Made by a program: the position numbers and the translations under genes. Under the pieces are notes generated by a model. That model searched no databases. It was given only the letters and a program-made list of their open reading frames with translations, and was not told the origin of the DNA. From Rhabdornis inornatus (taxonomy: Eukaryota > Chordata > Aves > Passeriformes > Rhabdornithidae), in the NCBI GenBank assembly GCA_013397075.1, contig VWZS01000324.1, forward strand, positions 124,641 to 188,640: a DNA stretch of 64,000 bases, given 5' to 3'. How positions within the stretch are numbered: the first letter of the stretch is position 1; every line of letters starts with the position of its first letter. Shown piece after piece: positions 1 through 13,700 of this stretch.

Positions 1-240
1 CTGGGATGAACCCTAGTATCCTGAGCTGCTCCTTGTAGGACTTTTGCTTCAGACCCTTCACCAGCTCTGTCTCCCTCCTCCGGATTTGCTCCAGCACTTC
101 AATGTCCCTTTGGTAGTGAGGGACCTAGAACTGGATATAGGACTTGAGGCGTGGCTGCAACAGTGATGAGTACAGGGGGACAATCACTGCCCTGGTCCTG
201 CTGGCCATACTATCGCTGACAGTCTAGCCCTGTTCAGCTC
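1..240 (-). repeat. CR1-type LINE fragment, cut by the window edge
   Basis: Antisense CR1-like text. It has the phrases found in the other CR1 copies here (a 'tccttgtaggac' stretch, 'aatgtccctttggtagtgaggg', 'ggcgtggc...ccagtg'), so the element reads on the minus strand. It is old and diverged, with no open frame. Its 3' end lies outside the window to the left. Confidence 0.75.
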
Positions 241-2985
241 ACTGTAAGTAATTTCTGAGATCAAGCCGCAAATGAAGCTTTTTGACCACTCCTAACTAAA
301 AAAAAATTATTCAAAACCAACTTCTGCCCACCACTGCATTGCACAAACAAGGATTAGTGTGTTTCAGTGCAGTGATGCTGAGGATTTTTCCATTTAAAAA
401 TCTCTCTGCCAGAACCCTCTCACTAAAGCCCCAAAAGTCTACTAAACAACAAGGAAAAACTGAAACAAAGCAAATCATAGTTGGTTCTGAGCATTTTTTC
501 TTAATCAGGGCAGAAGGAACTCAAATATTATCAGTTAGGCTCTTCAAAAACCATCCAAGAACTTTAAATATGGCTTGATACTTCCTATTTTTGTTGGGTT
601 TTTATTTCCTCTGGAAGAAATTATATTTAAGTATTTCTTGGTAGAACAAATAGTTTTCAGGAATATTATGCTTTTCTTTTTTTAAGTATGACTCTTATTG
701 CCAAATCTAATCTTTCTCCAATTCATTTTATTTTGCCTTTGCTACACGTATCTTTGCAAAAACTTACAATAGCTGGGTAACAAGCATCTACCTTCAAAGA
801 AAAAGAGGAGAAACAGCCAGAAAGCCATTGTTGCTCTTAGAATACAACTACATCCTTTGTGTTAACTACTTTTTCTTGGGGTATATGCCACAGGCTTGTA
901 AAAATGGGGCTTAGCTCCACATTTCCAGTATGTAGGTATTAATTTTAGGTTCACTGCCTGGTCCCTTAGCCTGGGTTGGTCTTGCTTTACTTTGTTGATA
1001 CTGCTGTTGATTTCTGAAGACCTTGAATCAGAATCATTATGCTCAATTTACCTAAAGTGGGGTCAAATACAACTTAAACCGCTGTTTTATTGTTATCTCA
1101 TGACTAATTGGGTTGCACACACTACTCAAACAAGGAATTGCTTGGAAAAACATTTAACCAATACCTTAAAATGTATAAGAAAGGAATTACTTCTACCTCA
1201 CTGTATTGAAGGCATAGTGCTTTGCAGGTACCTTTCTGAATGAGAACTTCCATAACCAGCAGTATAATACTGCTCTACAGCAGGATGGGAGAGTCCCTGA
1301 AGTCTTTCTTAGAATAGCCCATATGAACTTTGCAATGGCAAGGCTTTGTTGTTTTAAAATATCACTTACCTGACCCTATGAGCAGGGAAAGAAAAAAAAA
1401 ATAAAGGATTTTTGAGTGTGCTATTTTAATGGAGTGGTGGTGGTAGAGCTGTGTGTTACCTAATCTTGAAAATTACTTTTTTCCTCTTACATAACTATCA
1501 CATCCTGATTGTAACACAGTGAAAAACTTGAAATTTGAGGGTTTTTTTCTTATTTAGTTAAATATGCCAAAGGTGGAAAATACACCAAAACCAAAGCTCA
1601 AAGAATCAACTGTAGTTCAAAGATATAAAAATGTCGAACACTGGGTAATATCATGATCTAACTAGGTCCAGTATAATTTCCAACAGGGATAAATAATAAT
1701 GTCTAGAGAATAAGGATGAGGTGAATATATAGTCTAGCTTTCTTGTAAATGATCTCCCACATACCAGACATTTCTACAACTGGTGGGAGCAATACAAAAT
1801 GTCAGGCTCCCTACCCATCTATTCATCCATCCTACTCCAAATCCCTTGTTTCACTGTTCCAGTTTTGAAGAGAAAGATGATGGGAAAAACCTCCACTCTT
1901 CTCCTCTAAGACACGAATGCTGACAAAGCCGTATTTTGTTCCTTTACACTGGAAATTATGTAAAATAGCTGATTGCATTGGTTGCATTCATGATTGCTTG
2001 AATCACTAACGTATGAACTTTTATAAGAATCACTAGAAGTGGCAATGGTGGAAACAGGTTTTCATTTCTACTGTTTCAAATTGTTCCATCAGCAGGGCAC
2101 TTTATTATCTTAATTCCAATCCCACAAGCCCTTGGGCTTTGTCCTGTTTTATTTTTCTTCTGTATTTCCATGAGTTATCTAATCTGAAATGCAAAATAAA
2201 CTACTGTTCTCTTTAACAGTACTTCATTCAGAATTCTACTTTTGTCCAAATTGGCTAAGTCCAATACTTTGTGAGGGGTCAACTCACGCTTGACATGTCC
2301 ACACCAGAATCCATAATCTATTAAAATAATTCATAATAATTCAAAGCAATTTACAACATCCCAACACAACTCAAGTTCACACTACAGATATCTATTTTAC
2401 TTTGATCCTTAGACTGTCATTTCCTCAATTTTTTAATTAATTACTGCAGGAGACTATCTTTCCTATCCATGTTTAAAATACATCCATGGTCCCCTCATGC
2501 TTCAATTACTATAACAGCTCTTTTCTTTAACTTTAGGAACTTGAAAGACACTGTAGAGGCAAAGGATGAAGTTTAGAGTACTTGAGGTCAAACAAAACAC
2601 CTGGATGTAAATCCAGATGTATCTGGTTATTTCCAATCATGCCACCTTTGCCTACAGCTCTCTTAACAACCTTTAGCATCATCTTCCAGCCTGCCACACA
2701 CGGAATACGGCTGAAGATAAATATAGCTTTGCTCCCTTCATAAGGCCATATATTAATTTTCCTGATGTGCAAGCTTTGCTTGGAAGGTTCTAAAGGTACT
2801 GCTATATTTATCTGAAATGTCTGGATTTATTTATTAGCCTTCTAATGTTGTTAAAACAAAAACCAGGCACTGTAACAATTATAAATACATAGCACTTATG
2901 CAATAGGCTTCAAGCTTTCATTAGAGGCTGGCATACACCTGGAAAGCCTGAGCATTTCCCGCTGTAACTACTTTAGGCAGAACAG
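241..2985. other. Non-coding stretch upstream of LONRF1
   Basis: AT-rich DNA with many stops in all frames. I found no exon with paired splice signals, no RNA gene and no clear repeat. It is most likely distal upstream DNA of LONRF1. Confidence 0.6.
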
Positions 2986-4700
2986 ATCAGGTGCTTCCCC
3001 GCAGAGCCCGCCTCTGTGGCACGCTGGCGGCGAGCGCGGCTCACTGCCCGCCGGGCTGTGACGGCACGGCGGGAGCGCAGCGAGTGCGTCCGACCCGTCC
3101 TGCCAGGGCTGGGAACACTCGGAGAGACTGGGGGACACAAACCCTAAGGACAAAGAGCTTTTCCTTACCCTCGTAACTTTTATCTTATCGTGTCCTCCAT
3201 TCAAAGACTAACACAGAAGGAAAAGGGGCCAGCCCAAGCGGCCCAAGACGAGTGCGAGTAGCAACCGCAGGGAGGGCAGCGGGCACCCGCCGGGTGATGC
3301 CTCCAGGACCGTGGCAGCCACAGACTCCCATTCCCCCTTCCTGGGGAACCCTCTCCCCGCCCCAACGGCTCTGTCTCTCTATCCCTGCCTCCCCCACAGC
3401 CCTGCTAACGCCCGACCCTCACCGCGGCAGCCGCTCCCAGGAGTCAACCCGGAGCCCGTAGGGCCGTCCCTCTTCCCCTGCCAGCCACGCCCGGCCCGGC
3501 CGGGGCGCTGCCCCCTCCCCGGTGCCGGGCCGGGCCGCGGGGGGTTCCGGGCACCGCCGCCCATCTGCACGGGCGTTCCCGGACGGGCCCGCCCCGTCCC
3601 CCTCACGTGACCCCGCGCCGTTGGCGGCGCGCGCGTGGAGCGGTGTTTTGTAACCTCCCCCCGCCTCCTCCCGCCCGCGCCGAGCCCGGAGCCCATCCCG
3701 GCGTCCGGAGCGGGAGTGCCACACCCCCTTCGCCGCAGCCGCGCACCCGATGGCAGCGTCCTCTCACGCCGCCACCGTGGGCTCGGAGCTGCCGCCGGAG
3801 CCGGGCGGCAGCGGGGCCCCTGGCGAGGGGGCGGACGGACGGCAGGAGCTGCTGCTGGCGCGGCTGGTGCCCGCGAGCCGCCTGAAGGAAGCGGTGGGCG
3901 CGTCCCTAGCGTCGCTGTGCCTCGGCCCCCTCGGCGGAGCCCAGCGCCTCGGGACCCTCGTGGACTGCTTGGTGCTGAACTACCGCCTGCGGCAGGGGCC
4001 GGGCCGGGGCCGGGAGCGAGGGGCCGAGGGGCCGCTGCGCTGCTGTGGCTGCGGGAGGTTCCTGGGCGAGCCGGTGACCGTCCCGTGCGGGCACACCTAC
4101 TGCCGCCGCTGCCTCCGCAGGGAGCTGCGGGCCCGCTGCCGCCGCTGCCGGGACTGGCTGCTGCCGGCGGGGGGCACCAGCACGGCCGCGGCCCCGGCCC
4201 CGCTGCGCACCAGCGTTGTCCTCAACCGGCTGGCGGAGAAGTGGTTCCCGGGCGAGTGCGAGAGGGCGAGGGCCGGGACTCGACTGGAGGAGCTGCTGGC
4301 CCAGGGCCGCTTCCGAGAGGCACTGGGAGCCGTCAACCAGGCTCTGCGAGCAGGTAAGGCTGGGGGAGCGCTCCCTCCTCCCGCGCCGCCCGCCGGAGCC
4401 GCGCGGACCCCGCTGCTGCCGCCCGTGTCCCGGTGGGACCAGGACGGGCTAGTAGCCCGGGGTGGCAGGCTCGGGACGGCGGGAGTGTGGTGGAGTAGGT
4501 TTGTGTGCCTTTATCGTGCCCGTTAGTGCGCGACCGTCTGCGATCGACACGGGCCGGTGAAGAGCGTCTGAAGTTTTCTTGAGTTTGAAGGGACTGGAGG
4601 AACCGCTCCATTGGGAGAGCGGAGTGGAGGGGACGTGTAGCTGCCCGGCCCTGGGTCGTGCTCCCAGCCTGGTACTGGGGTACACCTGCTTCTGCTTACT
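2985..4700. promoter_or_regulatory. CpG island covering the LONRF1 promoter and first exon
   Basis: Composition switches abruptly from AT-rich to very GC- and CpG-rich around 2,990 and decays again after about 4,700. The island holds the presumed start region, the 5' UTR and all of coding exon 1 of LONRF1. GC-box-like runs are dense between about 3,480 and 3,600, and no TATA box is seen. This fits a broadly expressed CpG-island promoter. Confidence 0.85.
3603..3610. promoter_or_regulatory. Palindromic E-box TCACGTGA in the LONRF1 promoter
   Basis: A perfect 8-base palindrome, TCACGTGA, lies 140 bases upstream of the LONRF1 start codon inside the CpG island. Its core CACGTG is the E-box bound by USF, MYC/MAX and MiT/TFE factors. 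The flanking bases also fit the lysosome/autophagy (CLEAR) type of site. Occupancy is inference. Confidence 0.5.
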
Positions 4701-7700
4701 CCAGAGCTGTGGGGGGAGCGCCCCACATGGGCTCCGTCGTTTCTCCCCCCGCACGCTTCTGTGGGACTTGTTTACAGAGGCGTCTGTGGGCTCTGCTTCG
4801 TTTTGTGTTTGGTAATCGCTGTCCGCGGGCAAAGAGAAATTCCGTTGGTGTAGTTAACCTTGTTTCCTGAGAGAGAGAGACCTATTTTCAGTCCTAAGTG
4901 TCACCAAGACAATTCCCAGCAGGCCGGGCCCAGTTGCATAAGCAGACAGGCACGGAGGGGGACAGGTTGTGTAATGGCAGTGACATCATAGGTGGGTGTG
5001 GTTGGAGTTTTATATAGTGTAGAAGAGGGTGCAAAGAAGGGAGGTAGTGGCACGCTTTTAGACTATCCTGTATCCGTCGCGTTATATGTGTCTGGTTGGT
5101 ACCATGGGCTCTTAAGATATACTCAAAATTTCAAAGTTTACTCTTTGTAGAGAGAGTCAAATTTGCGTGGTTGATGCCTAGATGGATCCATCCAACAGAG
5201 ATTCCTTTGTTGTTTAAATTTGGATTTTAACACCTGGTAGCATGGGAGGTTCTGTTATGAATTACACCAGTTCTTTTTCTTTTTCTGTTCAGTAATTTAG
5301 AAATTAATACTTTTACAGAATCAGTGTATTACGTTTATACAGTTGTCTACAGTGGAGAAAAAAAACCAAAAGCTTGCGTAAGTCTAATCCTTCCAATCTG
5401 TTCTGGGGAGATACATTAGGTCTAGTTCCAGAATAAACTGTTCTCAACGTAGGTGGGATTAAGTCGAAGATTTATTTTATATGCTTTTTGGCAACCTAAT
5501 TTTAAGGGGTTCAGTTTTGGGTATCAATTCTACTTTATTTGCCAGGGTGTTTCCAAAGTGTAGGATACAGGATGGATTTTAAATCTTGAAGCTATAAGAA
5601 GCAGATTTCTTCCTGAAGTACAGCATTAACTCATACAGGTTACAAAGAAATCTCAGTAGTTTTCAGGGTAAAACTGATTAATCCAGTACTGATCACATAT
5701 TTTACAGAGCTCTGTTTCATGTTTCAAGACTGCTTTGAAAGAATAAAAGAGTAAATTAATTACACAGTTTTTGTTACTATTTCTTTTATGGATTTAGGAG
5801 TATTATTTATGTATTTATGGGGAAGAATTTTGATTCTTTTTATGTGAATCTACATCTTCCATTTTGGCTTCAAAATGGGTTTAAAATTTGAGTATACTTA
5901 CTAGCTGTCATGCTTATTCAAAATTTTATTACTCAAATTCAGTACACGTGTTACAATTAAGTACTAGAAGCTCAATTTAAGGTCCATTGTACAATTCTTT
6001 CCTGTGTCTCCACTCCTGAGAATTATCAACATTCCACATATTCTGGAAAAGGTACTGAAGAACTTTGTGAGTCAGAGTGTAAACATATTTTAAATGTGAA
6101 TATAGAGCTGTGGATTCACAAGTACAAATTGAAGGTGATTCCAGGCCAATAGATAAATTAATAGTTGCTGGTATACTTTCCATCTTCCTTCAGACCATAA
6201 ATTTGAAGACACTTAGAGATGGAAAAGATGTAGCATAAAAATGTGTTAATGTTTAAAATCATTCATGTTCTGTTTCAGCATTTCCTTACTGCTGCTTCAT
6301 CTCTTTCTAATGCACATAGTTTAAAAGTTGTGATAAACATAAATTTGATGTCCTAAATAAGGCATTGTTACTAAACCTCTACTCAAATGGCATCTTTTCA
6401 TAACTTTCTTCCATTTCTGCAACATTTGAAAGAGTCATATTTGCCATTGTGCAAAAGTGACTTTAAAAAACCATAAGGAATGTTCACATTCACGTAGTTA
6501 GTATATTCCTTTCAGGAGCTGAAATGAAATAGCTTATTTAAAGGAGGTCTCTTGAATTAAGATACAAGCACAGCTTGCCTTTAATCAGGTGCCCTGAAAC
6601 GCACCACCAGTGGGTTGGATTTGGTCTGAATCTCATTCATTCCTGCTGGAGTGGACCTCAGGAGATCTCTTGAGCAATCAGTCTCCTGTTTAAGCAGAAC
6701 AAATACTGTGATTACAGCAGTTTGCTTAAGGTTTTGTACAGCTGGATCATGAAAACCTACAGGCTGATGATTCCACAGCCTCTCTGAGCAACCTGATCAA
6801 AGGTTACTTATCCTCATAGTGAAAAATCTTTTCCTTATTTCAAGTCTTGCCTGCCATTGTTTTGGTCTACAACCATTGTCTCTTTTATTTTTTCATTGCA
6901 TACTTCGGTAGAGTCTTCTAGGTAACCCACTTTTGGATTCTGAAAAGCTGTTGTGTTCTCCCAATGCCTTGAGGAATTATTTTCTGCTAAACAAGCCCAG
7001 TTCTTTCAGCCCTTTCTTAAGGGTTGTGTTGTCCAACTCTGATTATTAGGGTGGCCCTCTAGTACTGTGCTAATACTGTGTCCTAAAGTATTTCTGCATA
7101 CTGTTTTTGATGTGCACGTCTTTTATTTTGAAGAATTTGCTTTATTAAGAGCCATATAGAAAGCATGCAGAATCAGATGAGAGGTGGTCTATTTATTGGT
7201 ATATTTATTGTTTATACTTACAGTAAGAGCAGATGCTTTGGAAGTAATATAAATCTCAGAAGTGCATATTGAATGTGTTTTTGTGTGTATGCCTTTGTAT
7301 ACTTTCCTATTAAGGTCATAATAACAAGGGATATAGCTCTACACTGCAACTGCTTGGTGCATTTTTTTGTCAAAATCATTTGTCTTTGGGATGCTAGAAG
7401 TGAGTAGTTCCTGAATTTATAATATATTTGATCACTGAAATTGGAAGTTCAATAACTCATTGTGTTTCTGCTCTCTGATCCAAAGATTCAGAATTAGCTT
7501 GCATCTCCTCTTCAGCTGAAAAACATTAAAATATATGCTGAAACATTGCAAAATTGTTTTTTCATTCTAACAAAGCCCAGAAATTAATTTGTGGTTAAAT
7601 AATTTGATCTATAAATTTAGATAGAAACAGATAATTGTTTAGGTTGGAAAAGACCTCTCAGATCATTAAGTCCAACTGTTAGTCCAGTACTGCTGAGTCT

Positions 7701-10700
7701 ATCACTAGATCATGTCCCTAAGTACCATATCTATGTATCTTTTAAATCCCTCCAGGGATGGTGTCTCCACCACTGCTTTTGACAGTCTGTTCTCATGCTT
7801 GACAGCCCTTTCAGTAAAAAATATCCCCTGATACCCATACTAAACCTCCCTTGATACCATTTCCTCTCATTATGTTGCTTGTTACCTGGGAGAAGAGATA
7901 GCCAATCCCTGCCTGTCTACAATCTCCTTTCAAGTGGTTGTAAAGGTCCCGCCTGAGACCACTTTACTCCAGGCTAAACTCAATCTTTCTTCATCAGACT
8001 TGTGCTCCTCAGCCTTCACTAGCTCCATTGCCCTTCCTTGGGACTCACTCTAGCACCTCTGTGTCTTTCTTGTAGTGAGGGGCCCAGAACTGGACGCAGG
8101 ATTCAAGGCGTGGCCTCACCAGTGCTAAGCACAGGGGCATGATCACTGTTCTGGTCCTGCTGGCCACATTAATCCTAATACAGGCCAGGATGTCTTTGGC
8201 TTTCTTGGCCACCTGGGCACACACTGGCTCATGTTCAGCTGCTGTCAACCAGTATTCCCAGATCCTTTGCCGTTGAGCATCTTTCCAGCCACTTTTACCC
8301 CAGCCTGTAGCACTGCAGGGGGTTGTTGTGACCAAAGTGCAGGACCCGGCATTTGGCATTGCTGAACTTCATACCAATAGCCTTGGCCCATTAATCCAGC
8401 GTGTCCAGATCTCCCTGCCCTCCAGCAGATCAACACTCCCACCCAACTTGTGTCATTTGTGAACTTTTGGTGTACTTGATGCCCTTTTCCAGATCATAGG
8501 TGAAGATATTAAAAGGAGTGGCCCCAATACTAAGCCTTGAGGAACACTACTACTAATCATCTACCTTTGGTCTTCTGAATATTCAGACCCAGTTTGTCAT
8601 ATCTATTGATCATTCAGTGACAGAGTTTGTATGTTCAGCAGCAGAGTTGGGATCTCAGCTAAATCCTTTGTTTTTACTAGTTCAGTTGGAATCATGCATT
8701 TCTATTGGGGAAAAAAAAAGTGGATAAAATGTCTGCCTGCTGTAGACTTGAACTCACATTTTTATATTTGAACTATGCCTCATTTTCCCCCTAGGAAAAG
8801 TTCCTCAGGTCATTTTTTTTTGCACTGGAAAGTCTGAAACAGATGAGCTTCCTCTGATTCTGTGCAAACAGGCAGCTTATCAGAGAACAAAGACCTGCAC
8901 TTACTGCTGCCACTGAACAAGGGAGTTTAGTTTGCTACTAACTCTGTTGGACACCAAAGAGTCAAATACAACATGAAAAACTACCTGAAGAGTTTAATCT
9001 GGGCTCTCACCTTGCTGGGCTATAGCAGTCACAAAACACAGCCACAGGAAATCAGGCTTCAGAGTTGTTCTGCTTGCAGAGTTAGTGTTTTACTCAGACA
9101 GTTTCCCAGACTTCGGTTAAAACAAACGTTTTATTATGTCGAATGTGAAAATGAAACAAACCAGCTTTGGCAATATTTATGTTTGAGGGGAAACTGTCAA
9201 CTCAAAAGAAAGACAAATCAGGAAGACACTCTAGCTTCAGCTAAATGAATTAATCTCTGATTTTCTTAACCCTTTCTTTTCTATTAAGATCTTTTGACAT
9301 GTAGCATTGTGAGTTTAAATACAAAGCAGTGTGTTGCCATCTAGAGGAACATTGGCTAGGATGCCTTCTAACTATAGAACAGGCTAATGTTGGAAATTTA
9401 TGAGAATTTATACTAGACAGTTGGAATAAAATAAGAATATTAAATTGACATGATAGCCTCCAAGAAAGCCTTTTTTGAAACAAACTTGAACTATTTGCAT
9501 TTACTATTGTTTGCAGTAGACCAACCTTTAACTAGTTTATCTCATTCAGTGAAAACCAGATCTATTTTTAAGAACAATAAAGATCAAAACACTGTTTTGG
9601 CATTTTTTCAAAGCAGCAGCTGCAATTAGTTGTGTTACAAAACCATAGTTTTAGTGGCAAGGAGATGGATGTCCTTCCCATTTAGAGGTTGCTGTACTGA
9701 AAGTGCAAAATGCTGTATGTTGGACATGGGAACTTGTCCTTACTGAACACATTTCGCTTTTTTCCCACTCTAGAAGTTCCACTACTACAACTCCTTACAG
9801 CAGGGCTGCCACCTGTTAAAAAAGGCTTTGTGGAATTGGCTATCTGTTTTTACCACACAGTCATAAAGCCTGGTTCTGGTACCTCTGAGACAGATGCCAC
9901 TGTGAAAGTGGCATCTCCAGCCATGGTCAGAAGGAATTGGGCACTATAAAAACAAATTGCAGAAAAATTCAAGTATTTGAAAGCAAACTTTGTAATACTT
10001 AGACTTCTAATAGAAGTGTGGTGAATTTCCAGTTTTCCATGGTTTTGATTGGATGTACTGGAAAGATAAAGTTTACTTAGTCCTCAATTTTTGTTGTCCC
10101 AGCAGCACTGTGCAGTGCTTTGTGAGCCTCTTTGTTCAATATTTGAAAATAAATTTCCTTGTCACTGCAAGATACATTAGGATCTAAAATTTGTTCCTTA
10201 GCTTACAAGACATGAACCAGGAATTACTGCCACATTTGTTTTCCAAACACTAGGGACTGAGAGAGAAGGTAGTCCACTAATTTTGGAAGTATTGTACAAA
10301 AAATTGTAATTATGACATATCACTATGAAAGCAAATGTAATTAAAAATTACAAAATTCTGATTTTTAAAAGATTTTACCTAATTTCTTTCTGCAGATTCC
10401 AGTGACTTGATGCTAAGAATTTACAGAGCTGAGTCATATGTTGGCCTCCGAGAATATAAAACAGCCATAGAAGATCTAAATTTTGTTATTTCTAAAATGC
10501 CAAATTGGCCAGAGGTAAGTTGGTATGAATTCATAATTTTTCAATTTTGTATTTGTAAAATTAATAAATTCCAAATTATACTTGCATCAATTTAAAAACC
10601 TAAGTCAGCTACTTTAAATTTTGTCTCTTAATATATGCAAAATGCTGAAAGTCATCTTTGAAATAGTTGAGTTGTATGAGACAGGCTCCTTACGAGTATG

Positions 10701-13700
10701 GCAGGTTAGGGCTGGTCGACAAATACACTGAGAGTTGGAATAGTTCATGGTGATGTAACCTGTAACAGCTGGGATTTGGGGCTTATTTTGTTTAGTTGTT
10801 AATTTTTGTTAACAGAGGGACACTTTGCTGTTTTAGCTTGGAAAGTTTATCTTCAAAAAGCCTAAATAAACTCAGTGGGAACTAAGTTTTGCAAATAGTA
10901 CAGGCAGCTGGGAAGTCTGTGGTCTTCAAAATGCATGTTGTCGCACTGTCTAAACTCTGAACACAGCAGGAGCAGCAAGATTGTGCCACAGAAGGGGAGA
11001 TAACTGCAGTTGTCCTGGTTTCTCCTGTGTTCAGCAGCTCTGTGGCTACTGTAGATTCATAAAGCCTCCTGCTTTTTACCTCTCAATGTCGGTAGTACTG
11101 TCTACTTTTTTCTGTATGTTTGGAAAGAAGCATCACTTCACTTAACTGAGCTTGGTTTGGTGGATGGATTCCTGTAACAATCCTTACCTCTGTAGGAAAA
11201 TAAACTGTAAGAGGAGGACTAGCAAACTTCCCTTCTTCAGAATTCATCTTAAAGGAAGCTGCCCAAATCCATCAAAGAGGATGCGTGTCCTCATCTGACA
11301 GTCTTGTTGAACAGATGTTACTGTTCATACTGTCAGTCATTCTGTAGAAACTGCATTCTGGGGTTTGGTAGAGTCTTTTTTGGTTTTTGTTGGTTGGTTG
11401 GGGGGTTTTGGTTTGCTTTCTTGGGGTTTTTTTGTGGTTTGTTTTGTTTTGTGTTTTTTTGGTTTTGGTTTTTTTTTTGTTGGTTTTTGTTTTGTTTTTT
11501 GTTTTGTTTTGTTTTTTTGTTTTGTTTTGTTTTTTGTTGTTTTCTTGGTTGGTTGGTTGGTTGTTTGTTTGTTTGTTTTTTAAGTTTAGTTTCTGGCCCA
11601 TTACCTAAATTCCTATATATGAATAGATATGGTGGTTTTAACTTTTTTTTGATAACTGTTGGTTTTATCTAACTTTAACTATTTCTGTTACTGTCAGTGC
11701 AACTTTTAAAAGTTAAGTTCTTATTCCAGTGTGATTTGAGTAAGTTCAGCAAAATTTGGTAGTCTGTCCTCCCTCTTTTTTCTTTCAAGGAAAACAATAC
11801 ACAGGTTGTTTTTTTTTTCCTGGCTGGTGTCCAGTGTTCAGGCATAGAATATAGTTGGAAGAAGCAATTAATTCTGAGAGTGCATTGTTTTGTTTTAAGA
11901 ACATAGGTTGAGATGCATGTAATGGATGGACAGTTGTGTGGATTGTTTCAGTTGTAGTCACTCTTCAGTAGGCTGGAACCATAAGGCTTTTAATGAAAGA
12001 GAGGGCTAAAAAAGTATCCTGTAAGCTGTTATGTGAGGTTGTGTAATAATTTGCATTTCTTGTCCCTCTTCTTCCTCTCCAAAGGCTCACAGAAGAGGGA
12101 GATTAAGGACTATAAATTCAGCACTAGTGAGGTTTTTTTACCCTTTATATAAGACAAAATGAGTTAACTGGAAGAAGTCTCACACCAGCCTATCCCATGA
12201 TTCTTTTCAAACACCATAGTGGATGTGTGTTAGACAAGGAATATGGATCACACACACTATGCACAGTTCAGATTTGTTAAAGCTACATTCTTTCTGTCAT
12301 GGCGAGTTCTAATTTTAACACTGTTGCAATGCCTGTAAGATCAATACTGCAGTTCTCCCTGTTCTCTACAAATGTCTTTATGGTATCTGTTTCTCAGGTC
12401 TACTTTCAGAAAGGAAAAGTGCTGCAAGACTCTGGCTTTGTTGGTGATGCCTTACAACTGTTTCTACAATGCTTAGCCCTTGATGAGGACTTTCTTCCAG
12501 CCAAGCTAGAAGTAGAAAAGGTAATTTTATTTATGATACCAGATTCCCATGTCTGAATTGATTCCTTTATGAAACTCCTATTAGGATAGACTTTGGGCAT
12601 CTAAAATCTTCCTTACATACAGTAAACGTTCAGGTGGCAGATTCTTTTAAAGATATTTCTTAAATCATACTATGCTGAAGAGTTAGTCCCAATGTATGCA
12701 TTTTACATACATGTTGAGAAGTACATGTGCATTTGAAGTTACTAAATGAATATGTAGAAAACTGGAAAGCAGGCAGCAAGTGAAATTTTCCAAGTTTAAA
12801 CCCTCTATGTCCAGAGCATGACAGTTTTTTTCTCTGTGTTAATAAAAACTTACATTGAAAAGCTGTGCAATACTGAATTGATAATGTCTAACTCTGTTTG
12901 AGTTGTAGTAGAAAAGATTTTTAGATAAATTTCTTTTTTAGCAGTGTAGGTATGTAGGTTTCTGTTTGTTCTCAACTCTGCCTTCACAGTTACTGCCTGA
13001 ATAAAGATCTGTTCCTGAGAATAACTTCATGTAGATTACCCTCTTAGTTTTTGATATGTAAATTTATAACAAAGGTATGTCTGGATTCTTTTTCATTGCT
13101 ATTAACATTGTTTTTTCTAGATACTGTGTGATGTTTTGTCGCCAGAGAAGTTAGGTGAGAGTTTGAAGGAATCTGCTTGGAATTCACCCCATATTAGAAA
13201 TAAACCTTTTATACTTGGTTCTGAAGTGAGTGCATCTTACTGCAACTTACAGCTTTGTCCTCTGCAGGTAATAAAAACTCTACAGCAACTTCTGTCTTTG
13301 ACTGATGTGTATGCATCAGATGTAGATACCTTGATTTGTCACACTTTCCAGCATAAATACTGATTTTATGTAATGGGCTAAATTGGAGGAAAAGAAGCGT
13401 GGTTTGGGAGTAATTTATTTTCATTTGTAGTGTTAAGACTACTCATTCTAGTTCACTAGAATGAGTAATTAATACAGTATTAGAAGGTACTGAAGTTTCA
13501 TATTAGGGACTTTAAAGAGAAGTACAATTTTCCTTTTTTTGTTTTTGAAGCAGATAAAATACAATTTTTGTTTTGTTTGAACTGGGTGGAGATTTTTGAG
13601 TTGCTAATGCTAAGCAAATTTGAGTACTGTCTTGACTTAGAAATTTTTCTAGTTAACTGGTGGGTACCCAGTAACTGTGGGTATCAGTTTGGCTTATATA

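Larger units (their letters stand above)
4354..10395 (+). other. LONRF1: LONRF1 intron 1
   Basis: Intron from CAG|gtaagg to ttctgcag|AT. It holds the decaying CpG island and two CR1 copies. The rest is AT-rich with no supported exon. An open stretch at 8973-9248 has no flanking splice signals or family resemblance. Confidence 0.8.

Noticed and set aside
3635..4357. Long plus-strand open frame overlapping LONRF1 exon 1 in another frame
   Set aside because: GC-rich CpG-island artefact, proline/glycine/arginine text without a domain. The RING-containing frame from 3750 is clearly the real one.
11304..11672. Hydrophobic Phe/Cys/Leu-rich open frames suggesting a membrane protein
   Set aside because: They arise purely from the T/G low-complexity tract in LONRF1 intron 2.
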